Source: Phoronis australis
Lineage: Eukaryota; Phoronida; Phoronidae
NCBI GenBank assembly: GCA_002633005.1
Contig: NMRA01000571.1
Coordinates: forward strand, 207,299 to 263,417
Length of the DNA: 56,119 nucleotides
Reading direction: 5' to 3'
Every line of letters starts with the position of its first letter. Positions within the stretch are counted from its first letter, which is position 1. The translations under genes and the position numbers were made by a program. Shown here piece by piece: positions 1-12,500 of the stretch. Under the pieces are notes generated by a model, which was not told the DNA's origin, ran no database searches, and worked only from the letters and a program-made list of their open reading frames with translations.

Positions 1-479
1 CAAGCAAAGGTCAGAACACGCTGACATTGTTGTGGAGGATATACATGCTGCCTTGTGCAATAAAAGTTGAATATTTTAACACTGAAACATATGGTTTGTA
101 GTGGCTTCAGGCTATTGTCAAACAGAACTGGAGGCGAGTTGGGTGCTATACTCAGGTAACAAAAAAGTTCTGCATATTAGACACTCTAGAGTTTATACTC
201 AAAGCAACACTATCTTTCAAAACAGTCATTTCCTCACTCCAGAAGCGCGCACTCGAATGCCTCTCTCAGGTGCAGGCGATTACCCTTTGTCCCACGTACT
301 AAAGTGTATGGCTCAAAGAAAAAGAATAATTGGGTCGTGTCTAGGTTGCATTTTTGTTTAACCCGACAAAGATTCACTGATTCGTTGGACACCGTAGTGC
401 GTGCACTCGGTCGAATAGGCGAGTCGATTCTGGCATGACTTGTGTAAACCATCTTAATCCCATGGGATCTGATTTCATC
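1..479. other. No gene recognised
   Basis: Short open frames occur on both strands, but none has a recognisable domain, good splice borders or a credible start. I treat the stretch as intergenic. Confidence 0.5.
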
Positions 480-690
480 CAGAACACCTTGGATATTTCC
501 GTAGTCTCAAATTTCACTCAAAGGTGAAATCTACCTGCGCATGTACAGAATTTGGTTATAAAGTTAGAGTCGTGCGGCTTCCTGACTGGAGAGTATTGTG
601 CTGTAGGAATGAAGTCTGTTTATAGGCGCAGGTGGCGTTCACCTATTGGGGGAAATTTGAAGCTACAGCAAAAAATATCCAAGGTGTTCA
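480..690. mobile_element. Foldback (MITE-like) element with about 60-bp inverted arms
   Basis: The left arm (about 482..540) and the reverse complement of the right arm (about 626..690) align along their length. Both begin GAACACCTTGGATATTT, both pass through a TCAAATTTC block and a GGTGAA block, and both end in an identical ACCTGCGC. The spacer is about 85 bp. There is no coding capacity. I could not see a clear target-site duplication, so the superfamily is open. The arms have diverged by substitutions and small indels, which suggests an old copy. Confidence 0.65.
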
Positions 691-2479
691 AAATGATGTG
701 GCTTATTAGTTGAGTTTTACCTTACAATAGTTTTTAAACAATTACACTGAAAATATGTCTGCATTTCCTGTTCAGCAGCAGACAATTGTACTTAAAGTTC
801 AAACAACCTCGTCCTTCATTTAACACTCAAACACTTCAGGAGTTCTGCACATACCGAGCAGGCATAAGCGGCCACACATACAGAAGAACTTAGTAACTCC
901 TGAACCAGAACTGTGTTTAAAGGAAACTTCTGTTTCCAATAACAACAAGGGTCCGGGCTCTAGTTTCTATATCTTGCCACGCCACGCTTTGTGTAAACTT
1001 AAACATGTGAACTCAAACCATGCAGTATGATTGGCCAAGTATCAAGTTTCACCCTGAGTCAAATCTAAGTTTAAACATACATTCAGTCGCAGACAAGTAT
1101 CTTCCTGCTTGCTACAGTTCACCAGAACATCACCAACCTGAGACTGTCCGTGACGTCTGCCCAGTGTCTGCCAATGGTATCTCCTCATCAATATTTCTCC
1201 GAGCTCTCCGCAAGCACGTTCTAAGACCCGTTATTCCCGGGGTTAATCTGATCTGTTGCAAAGTAGGAAAGGTCTGCGTGGAAAGAAAGATGGAGACATG
1301 TACTAAAAAAATTATAGCCCATGTGATTCCAGGTGATCCCTGGATTGTGTACTTCAATTCACCACTAATTTCACACTAAGGCACTTGCCAAAAGTTACCA
1401 CTTTTCCATTTTTCAATTAACTAAGGCAGATCTCCATGGTAACGGGATCTTTACCAAATATTGTTTCATGACATCGCCACAGTGCAAACCAAGTAATTAA
1501 TTTTAATGTTTCAATGGACAAATTTTCCATTCAATAAAATTCCACTTATCCGCCATATAGTGTGTGCTAAATAAATGAAGAAATGCAAAACTGCCCAGAC
1601 CCAGGGTCATCGTGGCAATTCATGACAATAATAATATTTACATTTTAATTTTATTTAACAATATCTAATCAGACTAAACATGTGTAACATAGTGGGATAG
1701 AGTCTGTGTGAGTTACGTAAATGTGGCTTTACTGACCACACAAGGCACCTTCTTATTCCTAACAGTAGATACTGGATATTGAAATGCTTTCAAATGGAGT
1801 CAAAGGTAATTATCCCAAAGGAGTATTCAGGCGGGTGGAAAAAAGATGTCGGTATGCCATTCTTACGGGTTGCATGGAACTTTTCTCCATCCTTTGTGGC
1901 ATCAAGAAATGGCTTACCAGCAAATGCAGTTTTCTCAACAAACATCAGGGTACAATGCAAAACAATTGATACCTGCGTGGTACCTGCTCAAATTGACCAG
2001 ACACCAATTAAAGGGGGTAATTAAGTCCACCTTCTGTCACAGAAACAAACATTTAATTTAGACTACAATACTTACGTAATAAAATTGGTCTCCAAATGTT
2101 CCTTAGTCAAAATGGGTGTGATTTTTGGAAAGAGTTGCTTTTTGATTGAGACAAGACTGTAAAGAGTTGCTAAGTTAATCACCCAGCATGGCCTTAACCA
2201 ACTGTCAGTTCATTAAAGGTGAAGGCAAACATTTTTCATGTCATTTTTACCAAAAACAAGGTCTGTTGATTATCCCAGACATATTTTACTTAATTACAGC
2301 TTTTCGTAATTTTATTAATTTCTCGGCCTCTAATCCGGAAGTGACATTTTGGGAGGCAAGAATTTCGCGCCAATTTCTTTTCATACAGTCAGACTGTAAG
2401 AGCTGACAAGTCAGTCATTGTTCTACCTCGGATGTGATAAGTTCTGTCGTCGTTTGCTTTTGTTTACGAGTCAGTCAAC
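691..2479. other. Intergenic, no supported gene
   Basis: AT-rich sequence with several overlapping frames under 120 codons on both strands (for example around 1020..1379 and 1779..2061). None shows a known motif, and their overlap in different frames argues against coding. Confidence 0.5.
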
Positions 2480-2536
2480 ATGCCACGCTGTTGCTGCACA
2501 CCAGGATGTACTCATTATCGTTTGTTTTCCATTTAA
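2480..2536 (+). pseudogene. Possible start of a THAP-like zinc-finger exon
   Basis: An ATG at 2480 opens a 18-residue frame beginning MPRCCCTPGC and ending in a stop at 2534..2536. THAP domains typically begin with M-P-x-x-C followed by C-x-V-P-G-C-like spacing, so the resemblance is real but short. Nothing downstream continues the domain convincingly: the next 400 bp contain only scraps in several frames. It may be a relic of a P-element-type or THAP gene, or chance. Confidence 0.2.
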
Positions 2537-3663
2537 GCACTACCAGTACATTCTTTTATAGACAGTCACTATCTCACAACCTGACGACATGTACATACCT
2601 TCATGGGGCAACCAGTCCTGCGCAAATGAACCCCAAGAGCCTGGGGCAACAGTTTCATCCTTTTGGGGTACCTCATAAACAGAAGTTGTCCAATGACAGA
2701 GCCTAGAGCGATAAAGAGGTCTGACACAGTCAAACATATAGGATCCCACCAGCTATGGTAAGAAAGTAACAATTTAGGAAAAAAAAAGTGGCACACAATT
2801 ATCTTTGTGCGAAATCAGTGAAGAATTGTGGTATTCATGTTGAAGCAAATAATGGAATGACACTTTGGCATGAGTACATCAAAAAGTACCATTAAGGAAA
2901 GCTGCCTAAACCTTCTGAAGATCCGATACTAAGTAAACACAGCAACCACAATGGGGGACTTTTCATATTGGCATGAAAGCACAAAAGTGGCTTCCTATTG
3001 ACCATGAATCAGATTTGGTGGACAGGAATTCAATGAGGAATTCGAAATGCACTAGGTGTTGCAAGTGAAGCAAGGGACCTTACCATGAATGGGCACATTC
3101 AGGCAAATCCTGTGGGTCCCTTATCACACCAAGACCCTCATGGTGATGAATTACTTACTGCTCTCAATCTTTTCAAACGTTAAAAAGAAGGATTTTCATG
3201 CGCACCACCTGGTGAATATTGAGTCGCTCATTACAACATAGGGGTTCATAAACATAAAAGTGAAGGAATAAATCCCTCTGTCAACCACTTCCACTGTTTC
3301 ATTAGGTAAGGTTCAGTAATTTATTTTTAAATTAGCTTTTTGACACCTGCTGGGATCTAAATTATCCCACTATATCAGCATCAGCCACTGGCTAATCGCA
3401 GTGGAAACTGTATGGAACAGGATGTCATTGTTTAGCAATTGATATTTCAAAAGGTTTGCCTTTTCTGCATTGATACATTCCACCACACAGCAGTGGTAAT
3501 TTGCCAGCATTACAATAGCGGGAAAATTGTCTAAACGCTGTTTATACCACTAGGATGAAACCTCCTGTCCCCTTTACATGGGTTCTGTAGATGGCGCTGA
3601 ATGCCCTGTCCAACAAAGGCCTGATCTCAGTCTGACATGTTAGTGTATTTCAATATGGCGCAG
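2537..3663. other. Intergenic, no supported gene
   Basis: No frame of note. Around 2860..2990 there are short peptides in shifting frames that could be decayed coding sequence, but no family can be named. Confidence 0.4.
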
Positions 3664-4253
3664 CTATTTCAAAAGGCAGCTATTACAACAATGGCACCAG
3701 CTTCCTGGCTCATTACCCATGGCAGGCTTTAGTGTCTTCTTAGGAAACTTTCCAGAAGCGAGTGATTTCCTGGCGCTACCTGACGAGAAAACAACAGCCA
3801 GCAATACAGCATAGAAAAGAGGACAGTTTTCCTTCACATCTGCCAATGCTTGGCTCCAAGGGAATCTTTTGTAGCTCACTATGTTGTTACTGTCGGAGTA
3901 ATAGGGCGACAGCATGCTCCTGTAGAGGTTCTGTATCTCCTGAGACACCAGAACTTGAACACGTATCCTGAAGGTTTTTTGAAAATCTTCATTTTGTAGA
4001 AGTAGCCTTAAAGCTTTTGAACACTGACCATCCCATAAGAAACTAGCAGCCTCGTCGTTTCTTTTCCACTGAAAAATAACTTTAAGCATGTACCAAGTCT
4101 GAACCTTCTAAGAGGAAAGGGTTGGGGCTCTTTCAGAAACTTATACGCCACCACCAGGGCCCTCATACAGTCATTGGCTGTTCGTACATTGTAAGAGGAA
4201 TATCCTAACAAGAATGTTGCACTTTGTCGAGCTTGGCATCTACAAAAGAAGCA
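3664..4253 (-). pseudogene. Decayed downstream exon of the uncharacterised gene beginning at 5339
   Basis: Reading the minus strand, a good acceptor (CTTCTTTTGTAG) precedes 4253. An open frame then runs from a CQARQSATFLLGYSS start to about 4095. The similarity-bearing frame then changes, and a second frame continues to a stop at 3664. The change needs a one-base shift near 4075..4095; a 40-bp intron there would be too short to be likely. The second part is rich in helix-like segments (for example KALRLLLQNEDFQKT and LVSQEIQNLYRS) and then a segment with ENCPLFYAVLLAVVF. From memory this layout resembles a large, lineage-expanded family of unnamed metazoan proteins with a Cys-rich N-terminus. 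I cannot verify that or assign a function. The frameshift and the ragged end suggest a broken copy. Confidence 0.4.
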
Positions 4254-4600
4254 TGACGGTGCTTCTGTTTTTTGTCAAAGAAAACACTGGAAAAATATTG
4301 ACATTTAGAGCACATTTTTCAGGTTCATCAGACATGCAGTACTTCAATTCCAAAAAACGCTCATAGGACTTTTTCCCAAAACAGGTCTATTTCAGAAAAT
4401 AGATGTAAGAACACCACAAAAGAAATATGACTGTGTTGACTTTCTGTTAAAATAAAAATCAAGGAATACTGACACTTTGACCACATTTTTCAGGTTTACC
4501 ACAGATGAAATACCTGAATTCCAAAAATCCCTCACAAGACTTTCCCAAAAACGGGGCTATTTCAAAAATACACATATGAGCACTACGTTTGATGTGGCTA
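4254..4600. repeat. Two-copy diverged tandem repeat, period about 173 bp
   Basis: The segment from about 4297 (TGACATTTAGAGCACATTTT) recurs from about 4470 (TGACACTTTGACCACATTTT). Both copies share the blocks CACATTTTTCAGG, AATTCCAAAAA and GGACT/AGACTTT..CCCAAAA. It lies between the two exon candidates of the minus-strand gene and is therefore probably intronic. Confidence 0.6.
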
Positions 4601-4943
4601 TTACCTAGAAGAAAACCAATTAATCCTTAATCCTGGTAAGAATGTTTATTATCAAGTGCTACTATTCTTACCAATATCAAGATGTCAGAAAGATACCCAA
4701 GGGATTTTTAATGCAAAATAGACAAGTCACGTAAAGTGAATGTTTTCGAATCCCATCCCGAAAGGAGTCTTTTGAAAGTTCCAGTAGACATCGAATCTTA
4801 TAATTTCACTATTTTAACAGTTTTTAAAAAACATGGTCATGCGCGACTAAATTACTTACCCGCACATGTTATTTTTCTTTGACATATTATGGTTTCATCA
4901 ACTGAAAATGTGTGCATATCGATTTACCGGTAAACTGAAAAGT

Positions 4944-5339
4944 CTAAAACTCACGCACTTTCATCAAATTCGGTTTTGCCCTTGGCTTGAACTTGTCACA
5001 TGGCAAACATGCTTTTAATTTCCGACCCAAAGTGGCATCATCAGAAAGACGGCAGGCAAGTTTGTTGATCCGTTGATTTAGTCGTTTTACACTGCTGGCA
5101 ATGTTTCCAAGCGCAGCGCCACAGTCGTAGCAAATTTTCCTTTCCGTGTTTGTAAGTGGTTCTAAGTCATGTGCTGGAACACCGAGCATTTCTACAACGT
5201 CCAAAAACGAGATGTCAGGGTCTGAATTTTTATTTTTTCTGACCATTCGAGTCGATGAAATATAGTTAAACTTCTTAAACCGCACGTGACTTGTCAGAGA
5301 CTGGAAGCACAAATTGCACAGATCTACGGGGGCAGCCAT
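4944..5339 (-). CDS. First exon of an uncharacterised protein with paired CxxC motifs
   Basis: The minus-strand frame starts MAAPVDLCNLCFQ at 5339 and stays open for 131 codons. Two cysteine pairs are visible, C-x2-C at residues 8-11 and a later KICYDCGAAL pair, separated by about 60 residues, with a third pair (CLPC) near the end. This spacing suggests a treble-clef or ZAD-like zinc-binding module, which is inference. A helical, basic stretch follows the second pair. The ATG sits a few bases downstream of a palindromic E-box, as in many housekeeping-type promoters, which supports the start. A GTGAGT donor lies near 4950, but its phase does not join cleanly to the acceptor at 4253, so the exact splice is unresolved. 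I do not recognise the gene. Confidence 0.5.
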   Translation of the reverse strand: MAAPVDLCNLCFQSLTSHVRFKKFNYISSTRMVRKNKNSDPDISFLDVVEMLGVPAHDLEPLTNTERKICYDCGAALGNIASSVKRLNQRINKLACRLSDDATLGRKLKACLPCDKFKPRAKPNLMKVREF

Positions 5340-5344
5340 TTTTT

Positions 5345-5354
5345 GTCACGTGAC
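5345..5354 (-). promoter_or_regulatory. E-box palindrome GTCACGTGAC before the 5339 start codon
   Basis: A perfect 10-bp palindrome containing CACGTG lies 6 bp upstream of the minus-strand ATG. The ATG context (AAAAAATGGCTGCC) also resembles a YY1-type initiator. Together they suggest a short, TATA-less promoter. This is inferred from sequence alone. Confidence 0.45.
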
Positions 5355-5946
5355 ATTAGGCTTCTGATGTAGGCGCCTCCAAGCGACCGCCATAAGGATG
5401 TGTCACTGACCGCAGTTTTGTGATTGATCTACCGCCTCTCTACGGTCTCTGCCGCTAAGTAAATGAACCGGGTAGTTTTTCAATATCAAAAAATGACCCG
5501 GATCGCTTTTCAATATCGTTTGGATTTAAGTTTTTGAGGTTAAAAGTAAAAACAGACTTCCCAGATCCCAGTGCATCGCTCAGCTCACTAGTTGCCAGCG
5601 CGGTATAAAAATTCTCTCACGTACACTATTCTTGTCTCACGTATCTGATGTCCGCTCAATCAAGCACCAGGAACTTTTCGACGTTTCGTTGTATCCCACG
5701 CAGTGTAATTATTTGCTCGCAAAGAGATCAACTCAGTCTTCTCTTGTGCCTCCGGCAATCCCGCATCGAACTTTTCGCCTCTCACGAACACCTTTCCCCC
5801 GTAGTCCCGGATTAAGAATCGTCTAATTAGCACTTGACCCAGATCACCACTCTTCAATGGTTTTATTCTACAACAGCTAACCCACGCCAGTAGCGCTCCC
5901 CCCGGGAGAGTCACCCCCAGACACAAACATCCGCGTCAGATTCCCT

Positions 5947-6026
5947 ATTGCGGGTATTATCTCTCCTTATACCAACTCCTTCATTGCGGGTATTATCTCT
6001 CCTTATCCCAACTCCTTCATTGCGGG
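5947..6026. repeat. 36-bp tandem repeat, 2.2 copies
   Basis: The unit begins ATTGCGGGTATTATCTCTCC and recurs exactly 36 bp later (5983) with a single substitution; a third partial copy starts at 6019. Confidence 0.9.
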
Positions 6027-7770
6027 GAACCGTTGAATATTGACAGGACAAGTTTTCACGGACTCGGGGTCATTTTTCATGTGTTGAAAATTCTTCACAT
6101 TAAATATAGACCCCACGAAAAAACTGTCCGGGTCAAAAAGTTACCCCTGGATTCCGTCAGATCGGCGAGTACGGTTTCACAGGTTCAGAGCCTGTCGGTT
6201 GTTAAGGCGTTACATTCATGTATTAAAGAGGCCTGGAAAGCAAAGAACACACTGAAATGCATTAGTCAAAGTGGTTCGCTGCCAGTGAAACAGCATTCAG
6301 CGTGTTCAGCAGGTATTTTTACGGTTTGCTAGTAAAGATTTTGAATTTCTTTTTATGTCAAAGCATTTTTCTTTTCCAATTTCAAAAAAAACATTAGTCA
6401 TCTGCTCGTCACGTGGTTGATTTTTCTCCCACTTGAAGCAAAGCTCATCTCCTTATTTGACATGGCAATACATAAACGTACCACATTCCCTTAATATATG
6501 CCGGAAAATGTGACCTTTGCCATTCGATTTAAACAAAACAATGGCGATTTCAAGCAGCAGCTGGATTAAGAGGCAATTGGTATTAAAAATTAGATACAAT
6601 GGTATCATAGTATTCAAATATATTCTAAAATGAACTTGGAATTCTCTTTGGGAAATACCTTGTGTCACTGGTTTCCCCCATGCATCAGTGTACTGTGGTG
6701 TCGACATCACTGAGATTTGGAGTGCGATCACGCGCGTGATAATCTGCCGTTAATATCTTTAATATCTTCTACTCACTCAGCTGTTTGTCTAATGGCAGAT
6801 CGCATGCGCGCATCAATTATTAGCGGAAGGAAGATTAGAAACTCTTTGGTGACTACAGAGTTCTTCCTTTGTGCGTATTTAAAAATCGTGAATTTTATCA
6901 TTTTCCGTGGAAACTTCCTCACCTACAACTTAAGGCAACTCGTTACTTTGATGTGATCTGGCATTCCAAGACCGTCCATGGAGTTCCAAGCCTCTCATTT
7001 GCCAATGCGTACGGGTTGTACAAGTAAACGCGTGCTGGCTTGACTTGACGCGCTAATGTATTTTGCTGCGAAGACAAAAGCTCGTGTCACGACGTTATGC
7101 GACCTAAACGCTGCAGGCCAGAGAGACCAAAAACAGGTTTATTGATTAGTACTTTCTTGACACTAATACACATCTGTATACAGCACTGACGGCAACATCA
7201 TCCTTTCATTTGCATGTGAATATTGCTCAGAGACACACAGAACCTTTGGAATCCGTTACTGTTGCAGTCTCATTGACCTATTGTCGTGAGGACGTTGGCA
7301 TAATTAATGCAATGAGAATGACCTTATTGAAGAACTGCCCTCTGACGGATTGCTGAGGTATACATGTAGGTGCAATTTTAAAATATCCGTGTCCCTTAAA
7401 CATTGCCGGACTTCCACTGGAATGCACGAGAAATCTCACTAACAAGTAAAAATTCTGCCAAGTTTCATGAGATATATCCCGACCTCATGCGTCTGCCATG
7501 TCCCGTCATGCATCTGTGCGCAAGAATTCGCCTCAAAATTTCTTTCAGTGACTCAACACTTAGGAGTTAAATATATGGCCGATCAAACTAATAATTGGCT
7601 GCGGAAAATAGAAAGGGTCTTGTGAGGTTGTTTCGATTTTACGTAGGTTGCCAAATACAGACGGTTCATTGTTACCCCTATACAAGAGCTAATTAGTGAT
7701 GGCGGATTTATGAAAATCGTCTGAAATTTCCACTTCATAAGAATATGTGGATGTTGTTGAAACGTCCGAA

Positions 7771-7875
7771 TATTTAGCCAGATCTTTACAAAACTATAAT
7801 TTTGACTCTGTGAATGTATACGTTTTCTGAAAGTAGACAGCCTGGGGAATTTAATATGGGACATCCAACCACTAA
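7771..7875. repeat. Dispersed repeat, copy A (pairs with 27362..27468)
   Basis: Begins TATTTAGCCAGATCTTTACA and aligns for about 105 bp with the copy at 27362, sharing ACAAAACTATA, GTTTTCTGAAAGTAGA and GACATCCA blocks. Flanks differ, so this is an interspersed repeat and not a local duplication. Confidence 0.75.
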
Positions 7876-9595
7876 TTAAGGTTATTTCAAACCTTATTTA
7901 GTGGCCTCTATTCTAACTGGTATATCAAAAAAACTAAGCTTTGTCAACTAGCAAAAGTACATATTTTCTTAAAGAAAAAAGATTAGGGAATATGAAAATA
8001 CTTTTTGTATTAATATACCATTATTATTTTTACGTAAAAACCTTTTTAAGTCAAAATTTTATTTCTCAGAAAGGTACATTCATAGAAAAGTAACCCTTTG
8101 ATCGATTTTAATGAAACCTTTTTTAAATGAAAACTTCACTAGTAACCTCAAAAACGATCATGTCTTTTAAATAAAATTTAGCAAAAAGAAAGGTGCGTTG
8201 ATAGTAAAGCAACGACATCAATAACAAGAACAGGACATCGTTTATTTTCAACGGTCATTGTATTTGTCTCAGTTCTCTGAAAAGACAGACTGAAAAAACA
8301 TAATAGCGGAATTTAAAACCGTGGTCTTCATCTGCGCTCTACACTCTCAATCAAACTACTGACATAATATAACAAAATTGTAGAGATGAGAGTGTACTTT
8401 TGTGAGCTCAAAAATGTAGCGGTTAACAAAGACGCGTGTCCTGTCCAAGTTTGCACATAACGACCCTTGGATTCGAACTACAAATATGAGTGAAAATTCA
8501 AGATTTCGAGAATAATTACTGATGGCTTAAGAGTTCAGATTGGAACTCACAGCTTAAATACTGAGGTCATCAAGTGCAAACTAGGATTAGACATCATTCA
8601 CGTAAACCACGTCGAGCACAGAATACTACGGGAGGAAAGTTGAGCTAAATACCAAAAAGGAGGATCATGGGAAATGACAAAATAATTTGGAGATCGATTT
8701 CGAGTACAACGATATATTAAACCTTGGCCATGATTTCTACCCAGGATTGAGTTGGGACGCCAGCAGTCACAATATGGAATGTTCCTCTGACGACACGTCA
8801 CAGACGACTCGGTGCTTGAAGCTGTATACTAATTTTCCCTACAGACTTCCTGTCTCTGATCAGTTCAAAAGCGTTGTTGATCTGAAATGGTTAAGATTTC
8901 AGTCTATTTCTGTTTCATTGAGTTCCGATCGGACAACACTTTTGGTACCTGACATCACAGTCTTATAAAATAAAGAAACAGATTTGATTATAAGGAAATT
9001 CTAACTTTTATACTTCTGCCAGAGCATCAAGAAAATGGCTGCTACTGAGATGAATTAATCTGGAAGGAGAAAGAGGTCGCTATTGAGGCCAAGGCCATTT
9101 GAGTACAGTTGAAAGAATCCGACTGTGGTGCAATGGCCCAATTAAACAATATAAGAATTTACAGTGTGTAAATATCTGAAAGAAATCTGTTGAAACTCAT
9201 AGGCCCTGCATTTTAGTTTTTGAAATTTGAAGTCGATGGTTGACTTAAACAAAAGATAAGAAAACACTGGGCTAGGTGCCCCGGCGTACCGTAGATGCAA
9301 AAACGCGACCCAAAGCACGCTGTCATGGTGTTTCTCCAGTAACAATTCGACATTATTTAGGTGAGACGAGGCACTATAGGCAACTGATATAAACACAAGC
9401 ACATCCAGTCATGTCAAATAAATTTTGCGCAGAAGGACCAAATTTGAGGGCAAATAAGACAGCGACACATTCAATTATTGCAGAATAGACCAAACGCTAA
9501 TGAGTCAAACGACTAGCAAACCAACGAACACCCTACGGTCGGTTGCTCTCACACCTTGTATCAAAAACATACGTTCAGAAGGAAACAGTACGAAC

Positions 9596-12500
9596 CTGTT
9601 CTAAAGGAAACGTAGTTTCTGTGTAAGGATTTATCTTTCCCTCCGCGCACAAGTTAATCACCGTTCGACAACTTTCTTCGTATACACGCGCGTCCCGCAT
9701 GGCAAATGAACCCCAATAGACTCCGATGGCGGAGATATTCTTTAGTAGCAGATGATTGGCAGGTATTTTAGGAATGTCTCCAGAGGCAAATCCGATGACG
9801 AGAATTCGACCTTCGAGGGCAATACTGCAATGGAATCAAATGCTGAAAAATGCAATAACAAAAACCTCGCCGTTAGGCCAAAAATAGCATTGTTGATTTT
9901 GGGACCCGTTCCATGTAAATTCACTTAGCTAAGAAAAATCTTCAATTGCAGTCGTTTTTAAGATAAAACTTTTAAGTTTAAAAATTTGTCTCAAGAACGT
10001 CTCAAGAAAGAGATTTTAAATTCGACTTAAGTTCTTGACTTACCTATGCCTCAATTTTGACTACCTTGCCGGATGCGGGAGTTTAAAAGTTTGGACAAAT
10101 CTTAGACTTAAGTCAAAAATGAACTTAAGTCAGTTTCGTGGAACGAGCCCCTTAGCTGGTCTCTACTCAGTCACGATTTGGGACCGAATATAAAACGCCC
10201 GCAAAATCAGTTTCAGCCAATTTACCGTGCAACCAAGAAAGTGTAAGCAAACAAAATGCCATGATTTGAAACGTCATGAGTAAAAAACACAGATCCCTAT
10301 CATCTTAGCTCGTCTAAAGTGGATTTCCTTTTTTGAAAAAACTAAGCAAATAAAAAATACCGAGTCACAGACGTGATTTTCAAAAAAAAAAACAGAGACC
10401 AGAACCAACTTTGCTTTGCTGGTCTTACCTCACCAAGAATTGACAACTTTTGTTTGGGAATACAATTACACCGTTGTGACTGCTAACCAACGTATCTGTT
10501 GCGATTTGAGATGACAGGCTAAGCTCAAGATCATCGCATTTGAACTATGCAGGTAACAAGGTCTGTCCTGTTGATATGTATAACAGCACATTTAGCAAAA
10601 CAATCGCTGATCAAGGATTTGAAATGTACTTGTATCAACTATTTAACCCTACCCCAACAATAACAATGTTAGAAATTCACTTTGACGTTTTTTCAGCATA
10701 ACCTCGTCAAGTGTAGGATCATACAATACCACCAAACACTAAACGATACGAGAAGACGACGTTTTGCACGAAGATCAAGTATCAATCTTCATCGTCATCA
10801 CCATCGAGTTGACAGCTTAAACATCAATCAGTTGAGTATACTGGATGTGGATGACGTAGATGTAGACAAGGGTTGGTCAATTTATTATTTGTAGAAAAGG
10901 GGACGTATGAAATGGAATGATAACCAGAAGATATTGAAAATAATAAATAATAACCACACAACTTAAGCATTTCAAGAAAACATGTTTTTTTCAAATTTCC
11001 TGTGAAAAAAGCATACTATCAGATGCACAAACAAATACAGTAATAAAGGGGAAGTCCTGTCTAGAAGAAAACCATAGGATAGAACCACTGAATCATTGGT
11101 TCGAACTGTTGAATCATCCTTGTACGCGCATGTACAGACAGCAACCTCCTCATACCCACAAATCCTGAAAGTACACCCTCTCAAGCCAGCGTCCCGGTTT
11201 GTCAAATAATGCCCTACATAAGACCGTATATGTGCATGTCGGTCATGGGCAAGTGATAGCGAACACTAAGTTGATTTTCAACAGAAAGGTATTAATGAAA
11301 ATTCTACAATAAACCGTATTCACACTTAACGGTCACATCCTGGGTACAAGAATTTTGTCAAGGGTGACGGACAATGGTAAACCCCGGTGTTTTCGTAGCA
11401 TCAAAGCTTCCCTTGGAGTTGTCACTCCGAGGTTCAATCATAGCAGCCATGGGATTTAGTTAAAAGACGACTGAAATCATGGCTACAGTCGAGCAGATCT
11501 CAAACTTCGAACGCAAACGCCATTCTGAGTCCTCATTATGCCTCCCGGTGTACTATTCCCAGACGGCATTCCCCATTTTGACAGTCACGTAACTTGCTGC
11601 AATGACCAGCTGAGGTTCCCGACGTGGGTCGTATTCATAAACTAAATACTGTAATCTAGTGTGTATTACCACAAATCGAAAAAGGTTTATTCCTTTACCA
11701 TTTCATGGAGTTTTTAAACACCGATCCTCCCACGTTTTCAAACACCACATCGGCTCCATGACCTTCAGTTATTTCCATGACCCTGTCTTTAATGTCTTCC
11801 GTTTTGTAGTCTATGACGTATTGCGCGCCGCACTTCTTAGCAATAGCGCACTTTTCACTGCCCCCGCAAGCAGCTATGACCTGAAGCGACATATATTGCC
11901 GGAAAACAAAAACTAAGACACAATCGACATGCTTGGCAATGTTATCTTTGAAACCTAATAAATAATGTTCCTTAAGCGCACAAGCAATCAGTCAACTCCA
12001 CTCGGTCCTTACCGGATGTCGTGTAAAACTAGAAACGCTAACCTGCCTTTTAAAAAAAAACTGAAAAGATCATCCCGAAACAAGAACCAAAACTAAGATT
12101 TTCTAGAACGTGGTCTACGCCAAGTTAAGAAATGTTATCTGCACACATCGATACATCCGCAGCTTTATCCGCAGAATTTAATGTATATAGTATCAAGTTG
12201 CAAAATTTAATGAAAGAAATGAAAATCTAGTTGCAGCTTTGTGCACCAAAACTTTATCAAATAGTGAAAACTACTGTAAGTAATAGTGGACAAACTGAAT
12301 TCAAACACCTTGGCGCCAAAAACGTTGACAGCGACGTCAATCACGGCTAGACCGAGACCGCCCGCAGCCCCGGTAACAAGGACGTATTCCCTGTAACGAA
12401 AACAGAAAACTTTGTTTACTAAAAATATTTTTCTCCCCATTGAGCTCTCAAGAGCCGTGGTCACGGTGTGGAAAATGACGCCATGGAGATGAATCATTAG

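Larger units (their letters stand above)
5355..9595. other. Intergenic, mostly without recognisable genes
   Basis: No domain-bearing frame was found. A TATAAAA lies at 5604..5610 upstream of a 300-bp stretch with higher GC, possibly an LTR or promoter, but no partner sequence was seen. The missing last exon of the minus-strand quinone oxidoreductase gene should lie somewhere below 9596. I could not identify it. Confidence 0.4.

Noticed and set aside
1020-1379. 119-codon plus-strand frame
   Set aside because: No recognisable domain, no splice or promoter support, and an overlapping frame of similar length on the other strand.
6453-6731. KSNGKGHIF peptide on the minus strand as the missing last exon of the QOR gene
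   Set aside because: Resembles the KSTGKV motif only superficially; flanking residues and splice phase do not fit.
11090-11110. GGTTCGAAC, a tRNA or SINE B-box-like word
   Set aside because: No A-box or cloverleaf upstream at the right distance.
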